A DNA stretch of 64,000 bases from Cinclus cinclus (taxonomy: Eukaryota; Chordata; Aves; Passeriformes; Cinclidae): NCBI RefSeq assembly GCF_963662255.1, contig NC_085046.1, positions 136,381,392 through 136,445,391 of the forward strand, in the 5' to 3' direction. A program made the translations under genes and the position numbers. Below, piece after piece: positions 62,196 to 64,000 of this stretch (positions within the stretch are counted from its first letter, which is position 1; the number at the start of each line of letters is the position of its first letter). The notes beneath the pieces are model-generated. The model was not told the origin of the DNA. It searched no databases and was given only the letters and a program-made list of their open reading frames with translations.

Positions 62196-62843
62196 TTATA
62201 TTACAGAAGACTGATCATCTTTTCTTAAGCAGTCTGGGGGGCTCTGCACCACTGAAGTTAGGTCAGGTTTCTGTTGAATCATGGATGTGACTTTCATTTC
62301 AGCAGTATGTTGTCAGCACCTGAAAACAGGTCTTGGGTGAGTGTTCAGATACTGAATAAAAGGGCACAGCAAAGGAAATTGTGCCAATTTTGCCATCTTC
62401 CTGTTGTAAAATAAGGTGCTCTGCACCTTAAAACAAAAGGGCGTAAAACAAAACAAGAAAAGATGTATTTCTGCAGAATAAACTCTGAAGAGCAGCAAAA
62501 CGTAACATCTGCATTGGCCCTCAGCAATTTTTCTGGCTACTTCAGGCATCTTCCATTCAATATGGCTTTTCTGGCTATCCAATTCTCCTAATGCATTTAC
62601 ACGCTTCAGGGCTTTAAATGTGGAGTTAGCACGTATAACAGACACAGTGGATTACATTTAGGAGGCAAGTATCTAAAACTGTGGTGTAGCAAAATGAAGA
62701 GTATTTTTACCTCCTTCCAGAATCCAAAATACCTTGTCATGGTTAGCTTTAAATTGTAACCCTATATTGGAAATTACAAAGAAGCTAAAATATGAGAGAT
62801 CACTTCCTCACTAGTTTACTGTGCTCACAATGGGAAATTTTGG

Positions 62844-63310
62844 CGTGGAGGATTGACACTGGCTAAATGCCAAGTATCCACCAAAGCCACTGTATCTCTC
62901 CTCTACTAGATGAGGAGAAGTGTAACAAAAGGCTTCAGTATCCAGATAAAGGAGATATCATTCAGCAATTACTGTCACAGGCAAAACAGACTCTGCTTGG
63001 GAAAATTAATTTCATTTGTGCCAAACACCTTCCTCTGACCTCTCACTTCTTCTTGGGCTTTACTTTCAAATTCCCTACATCCTTCTGGCCCAGCAGCATG
63101 AGGACAGCAATTGGAGTTACAAGGAGCTCATCACATCTTGTGTCTGCCACTCCTTCCTCTCAGCAGGAGGATTCTTCACATTATTCCTCCAGCATGGGGT
63201 CCTTACCATGGGAGAGAGTCTTCTAGAAACTTCTCTGACATGGCCTAGTGGAGCCTGGGCTAGCTCTCTAGAGACACACCAGTACCATGCCAGGTGTGGG
63301 CATCTGCTCT
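62844..63310 (-). mobile_element. large avian LTR, 3' part
   Basis: The left edge, TGGAGGATTGACACTGGCT at 62844, followed by CCACCAAAGCCACTG, is the reverse complement of the LTR 3' end in this family. Rightwards are CAAAACAGACTCTGCTTGGG, then CTCCAGCATGGGGTCC-type units at 63188, which repeat as in the copy at 11126-11740. The 5' part of the LTR is missing beyond about 63310. Confidence 0.7.
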
Positions 63311-63411
63311 GAAATAAGGTCCTCTGGAAGCAGAACTTTCACTACTAGCTGCTGTTCAGTGTGGTTGATATCTAGGGTTGGGCAAAGGAAAAGAGGGAGG
63401 GTCTCAACTTC

Positions 63412-64000
63412 TGAGCGTTCTAGTCTGAAAGACAGGTATTTGCTAAGAAAAGCAGAAGCCTCCCTTTGAACTGAAACATGTGATTCCTCCTCCCTACAAA
63501 TTGTAATTTGGGAATTAAGGGAGCTCCCAGGCAAAAATATGGGGATAGGAGTAACAGTTCTTTACTAATATAAGAAAACAAAAACAACAGCTATGAAATT
63601 ACCCACAAACAGAACAGTAACTCAGTCCCAGTGTTTTTTGGCTGCAGGCACCTTTTCCCTGAGCTGCAGTTCCCGGTGCTGGGGGCGGGCGGGTCCCGCA
63701 GAGCCGCAGGAGGGCTGGGGGTGATGGCAGAGCTGTCCCAGGGGGAGAGAGAGATGGGGAGAGAGCTCTCCGCTCACGGTGTGGGTGCTGGTGCTCAGCA
63801 GAGTGCTGGATGGTGGCAGGTTACAGCGAGAAGGCAGCAGGGCAGGGTCCGACAGCAGTGAGGATGGCTTCTGGCGCTGGGATGGCAGCGATGGAACTGA
63901 GGTGATGATCGTCCTTCTCGTCCAAACTCTGCGGGGGAAATGGGCCGAGCCAGAGCCTTCCGTCTGCTCTTCTGGATGTCTGGATATCGAGGGGTTTTCC
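63412..64000 (-). mobile_element. G+C-rich avian LTR, continues past the window
   Basis: The left edge region TAGTCTGAAAGACAGG (63421) begins the LTR 3' end on the reverse strand. An AGTAAA polyadenylation-signal variant lies at 63561-63566 (minus), with a U5 of about 150 bp. From 63640 onward the sequence becomes very G+C-rich with many CpG steps and a GC box GGGGGCGGGCGGG at 63681-63693. The 5' end is outside the window. It shares the AGTAAA signal and edge style with the LTR at 3670-4391. Confidence 0.72.
63681..63693 (+). promoter_or_regulatory. GC box in an LTR
   Basis: GGGGGCGGGCGGG, a consensus-like Sp1 site, within the G+C-rich part of the LTR at 63412-64000. No TATA box is visible in the part shown. 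Confidence 0.4.

Noticed and set aside
62313..62645. 110-codon minus-strand frame
   Set aside because: No recognisable domain, and it lies between repeat copies. The composition suggests chance.

Overview
This window looks like intergenic DNA from a bird, most likely a songbird (passerine). It is A+T-rich and holds no open reading frame that I can tie to a host protein, no splice-bounded exon series, no rRNA gene and no intact tRNA gene. The bird assignment rests on many CR1 (chicken repeat 1) LINE fragments on both strands, several avian endogenous-retrovirus LTR families, and a degenerate tRNA-Ile sequence fused to a CR1-type tail. That fusion is the architecture of the passerine SINE TguSINE1. 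Family names come from recall of avian repeat sequences, not from a database search.

Layout. 1-905 is a 5'-truncated CR1 on the minus strand. 3670-7522 is a minus-strand retroviral block: a probable LTR of one family (3670-4391), decayed gag/pol-like interior (4392-6982, with a primer-binding-site-like sequence at 6957-6974), and a nearly complete LTR of a second family (6983-7522). 10915-11740 pairs a CR1 3' piece with a large avian LTR fragment. 16180-16600 is LTR-like. 20797-22134 holds an internally deleted CR1 and the tRNA-Ile SINE. 23917-24385, 27715-28045, 31705-31995 and 32194-32345 are CR1 pieces. A tetranucleotide tract of about 145 bp lies at 32527-32672. The best CR1 reverse-transcriptase remnant is at 34600-35890, followed by a second CR1 piece and a 236-bp solo LTR with near-perfect flanking duplications (36554-36789). 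39085-39702 and 54994-55540 are further solo LTRs of the same family as 6983-7522. 46230-47925 is a CR1 split by an LTR-like insertion. 48381-48836 is another LTR. 57575-62195 is a run of minus-strand CR1 copies. 62844-64000 holds two more LTRs, the last one G+C-rich and running off the window.

Nothing here acts as a pathway or an operon. All recognisable coding information is decayed retroelement sequence; two CR1 reverse-transcriptase remnants and one CR1 endonuclease remnant have lost catalytic residues. The stretches between elements are A+T-rich and show no feature I can support. I did not find an undescribed biological system. The most informative signals are the SINE, the nested insertion, the LTR with target duplications and the CR1 copies that lack their reverse-transcriptase core.
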